Shown here one piece after another: positions 4,670-5,595 of a stretch of 5,595 nt of DNA. The position numbers and the translations under genes are program-made. The notes beneath the pieces are model-generated. The model ran no database searches, was not told where the DNA came from, and saw nothing but the letters and a program-made list of their open reading frames with translations. Each line of letters begins with the position of its first letter. Positions within the stretch are counted from its first letter, which is position 1. The stretch comes from Methanomicrobiales archaeon (GTDB taxonomy: Archaea; Halobacteriota; Methanomicrobia; Methanomicrobiales; Methanoculleaceae), in assembly GCA_012797575.1 (NCBI GenBank), contig JAAZOW010000222.1, positions 1 through 5,595 on the forward strand, written 5' to 3'.

Positions 4670-5595
4670 ATGACGAAGGAAAAAACTTTGGGGCCTGACC
4701 CACCCGAACACGGCCAGGAGGATACTGCAGCAGGCTTTTTTGCCTTCAACCCCCAAACGCTCAATATCACCCGCGCCACCGCCACTTTCTCCAGAATACT
4801 CGGCCACACGCCGGAAAACCTCATCCCTTCCCCCCTCTCCAGAATATGGCCGGATGGAGCGGAGCGGGAGGAATTCATCCGCCTGATCAGCAGGCAGGAG
4901 GCAGCCAGGAACTACCCAGTCGATCTGGTCTGCCATGATGGCACGATCCTCCCCGTGACAATCACCGCAGCCTCCCTCTCGGAGATGGAGGTCGTCTGCA
5001 TCGTCTCTCCCCGCCACCCCGGTCTGCAGGAAGAAGATCTGCAGATCCTCAACTCCCTTATGGATACTGTTCTCATCCTCGACTGGGATGGCACTGCTCT
5101 CTTCGCCAATGCCGCGGCCGCTACGCTCGTCGGCATCCCATCGTCCGACGTGCTCATAGGTCAGAGCCCGCTTCAGTTCGCCCACCCTGACTACGCGGAG
5201 TCCATCATCTCCGACCTCATGAACGTGCGCTCCGGGCGCGAAGGCTACCCCGGCTACTATATGATGCGGGATCTGCATGGGAACGATAAGCTGATCGAGG
5301 GGGTCGGCACGAAGATCATCTTCAAAGGACAGGAGGCAAACCTCGTCGCACTCCGTGAGATCACAGGGAGGAAAGGCGCAGAGGATGAACTCATCCGGAC
5401 CAACCAACACTTCCGCGATCTCTACCGTCTCGTCCGGATGATGTGCGACAACGTCCCCGATCTCATATGGGCAAAGAATATGGAGAACCAGTATCTCTTC
5501 ACGAATAAGGCCACCTGCGAAAAACTCCTGAATGCCGCCGACACCAGCGAACCGCTGGGCAAGACAGGTGCATATTTTGCCGAGCGCGAGCGGCA
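4670..5595 (+). CDS. Multi-PAS sensory protein (probable signal-transduction histidine kinase), 3' end outside window
   Basis: The frame from ATG 4670 is open to the window edge (308 complete codons). Three PAS-like units are visible: a degenerate one at about residues 19-115 (ending VVCIVSPRH), a better one at 122-237 (LNSLMDTVLILDWDGTALFANAAAATLVG, closing with LREITGRKGAEDEL, the usual S-box/PAC ending), and the start of a third at about 259 (DNVPDLIWAKNMENQYLFTN, then EPLGKTGAYFAERER). A short coiled-coil-like linker at 236-258 joins the second and third. There is no signal peptide or membrane segment, so the visible part is cytosolic. Methanomicrobiales carry many such proteins, usually ending in HisKA/HATPase domains; the output domain here is outside the window, so the kinase call is inference. 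Codon use is GC-rich (C- and G-ending codons dominate), unlike the cassette to its left. Confidence 0.85.
   Translation, partial: MTKEKTLGPDPPEHGQEDTAAGFFAFNPQTLNITRATATFSRILGHTPENLIPSPLSRIWPDGAEREEFIRLISRQEAARNYPVDLVCHDGTILPVTITAASLSEMEVVCIVSPRHPGLQEEDLQILNSLMDTVLILDWDGTALFANAAAATLVGIPSSDVLIGQSPLQFAHPDYAESIISDLMNVRSGREGYPGYYMMRDLHGNDKLIEGVGTKIIFKGQEANLVALREITGRKGAEDELIRTNQHFRDLYRLVRMMCDNVPDLIWAKNMENQYLFTNKATCEKLLNAADTSEPLGKTGAYFAERER

Noticed and set aside
4520..5410. Long minus-strand frame (296 residues) opposite the PAS gene
   Set aside because: It is the antisense shadow of a GC-rich coding gene; the plus-strand frame has clear PAS motifs and a promoter.
1..5595. CRISPR array, tRNA or rRNA genes
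   Set aside because: No regularly spaced direct repeats, no cloverleaf-like T-loop motif GGTTCAAATC, and no rRNA sequence was recognised on either strand.

Overview
The window looks like a piece of the chromosome of a fairly GC-rich methanogenic archaeon, most likely in Methanomicrobiales (Methanoculleus or a relative). The basis is a transcription factor E alpha subunit (a gene of archaea), a methanogen-type ACT-domain regulator, AT-rich archaeal TATA boxes placed so that transcripts would be leaderless or nearly so, and a multi-PAS signalling protein of the kind these methanogens carry in many copies. The genus is inferred from gene style only.

Layout. (1) 2-136 is the 3' end of an IS200/IS605-type (IS1341 group) tnpB gene; its last codons lie inside the GC-rich hairpin that normally ends the element and its guide RNA. 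(2) 173-694 is tfe, starting only about 30 bases after that hairpin, and it overlaps by 8 bases an HD-domain phosphohydrolase gene (687-1175, GTG start). (3) A convergent gene on the minus strand (1168-1671) encodes an HTH/ACT-domain regulator of amino-acid metabolism; its stop overlaps the HD gene end by 8 bases. (4) 1672-2092 has no convincing gene but holds the regulator's promoter and a second, orphan copy of the tnpB-type terminal hairpin. (5) 2093-4148 is a visibly AT-richer two-gene cassette: an OLD-like/ABC-type ATPase (447 aa) followed by a TOPRIM-domain protein whose reading frame is broken near its N-terminus by an apparent -1 frameshift. (6) 4149-4669 is intergenic with palindromes, one doubtful small ORF, and a clear TATA box. 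(7) 4670 to the window end is the N-terminal 308 residues of a cytosolic multi-PAS sensor protein that runs off the window.

Working together. tfe and the HD gene form the housekeeping part. The ATPase plus TOPRIM pair has the architecture of split OLD-nuclease-like anti-phage or anti-plasmid modules (compare AriA/AriB of PARIS, or AbiL-type ATPase plus TOPRIM pairs). It is the best candidate for a less described system here. Its base composition and the adjacent transposon-end remnant suggest it was acquired horizontally. The defence role is inference from architecture and context, not something the sequence proves.
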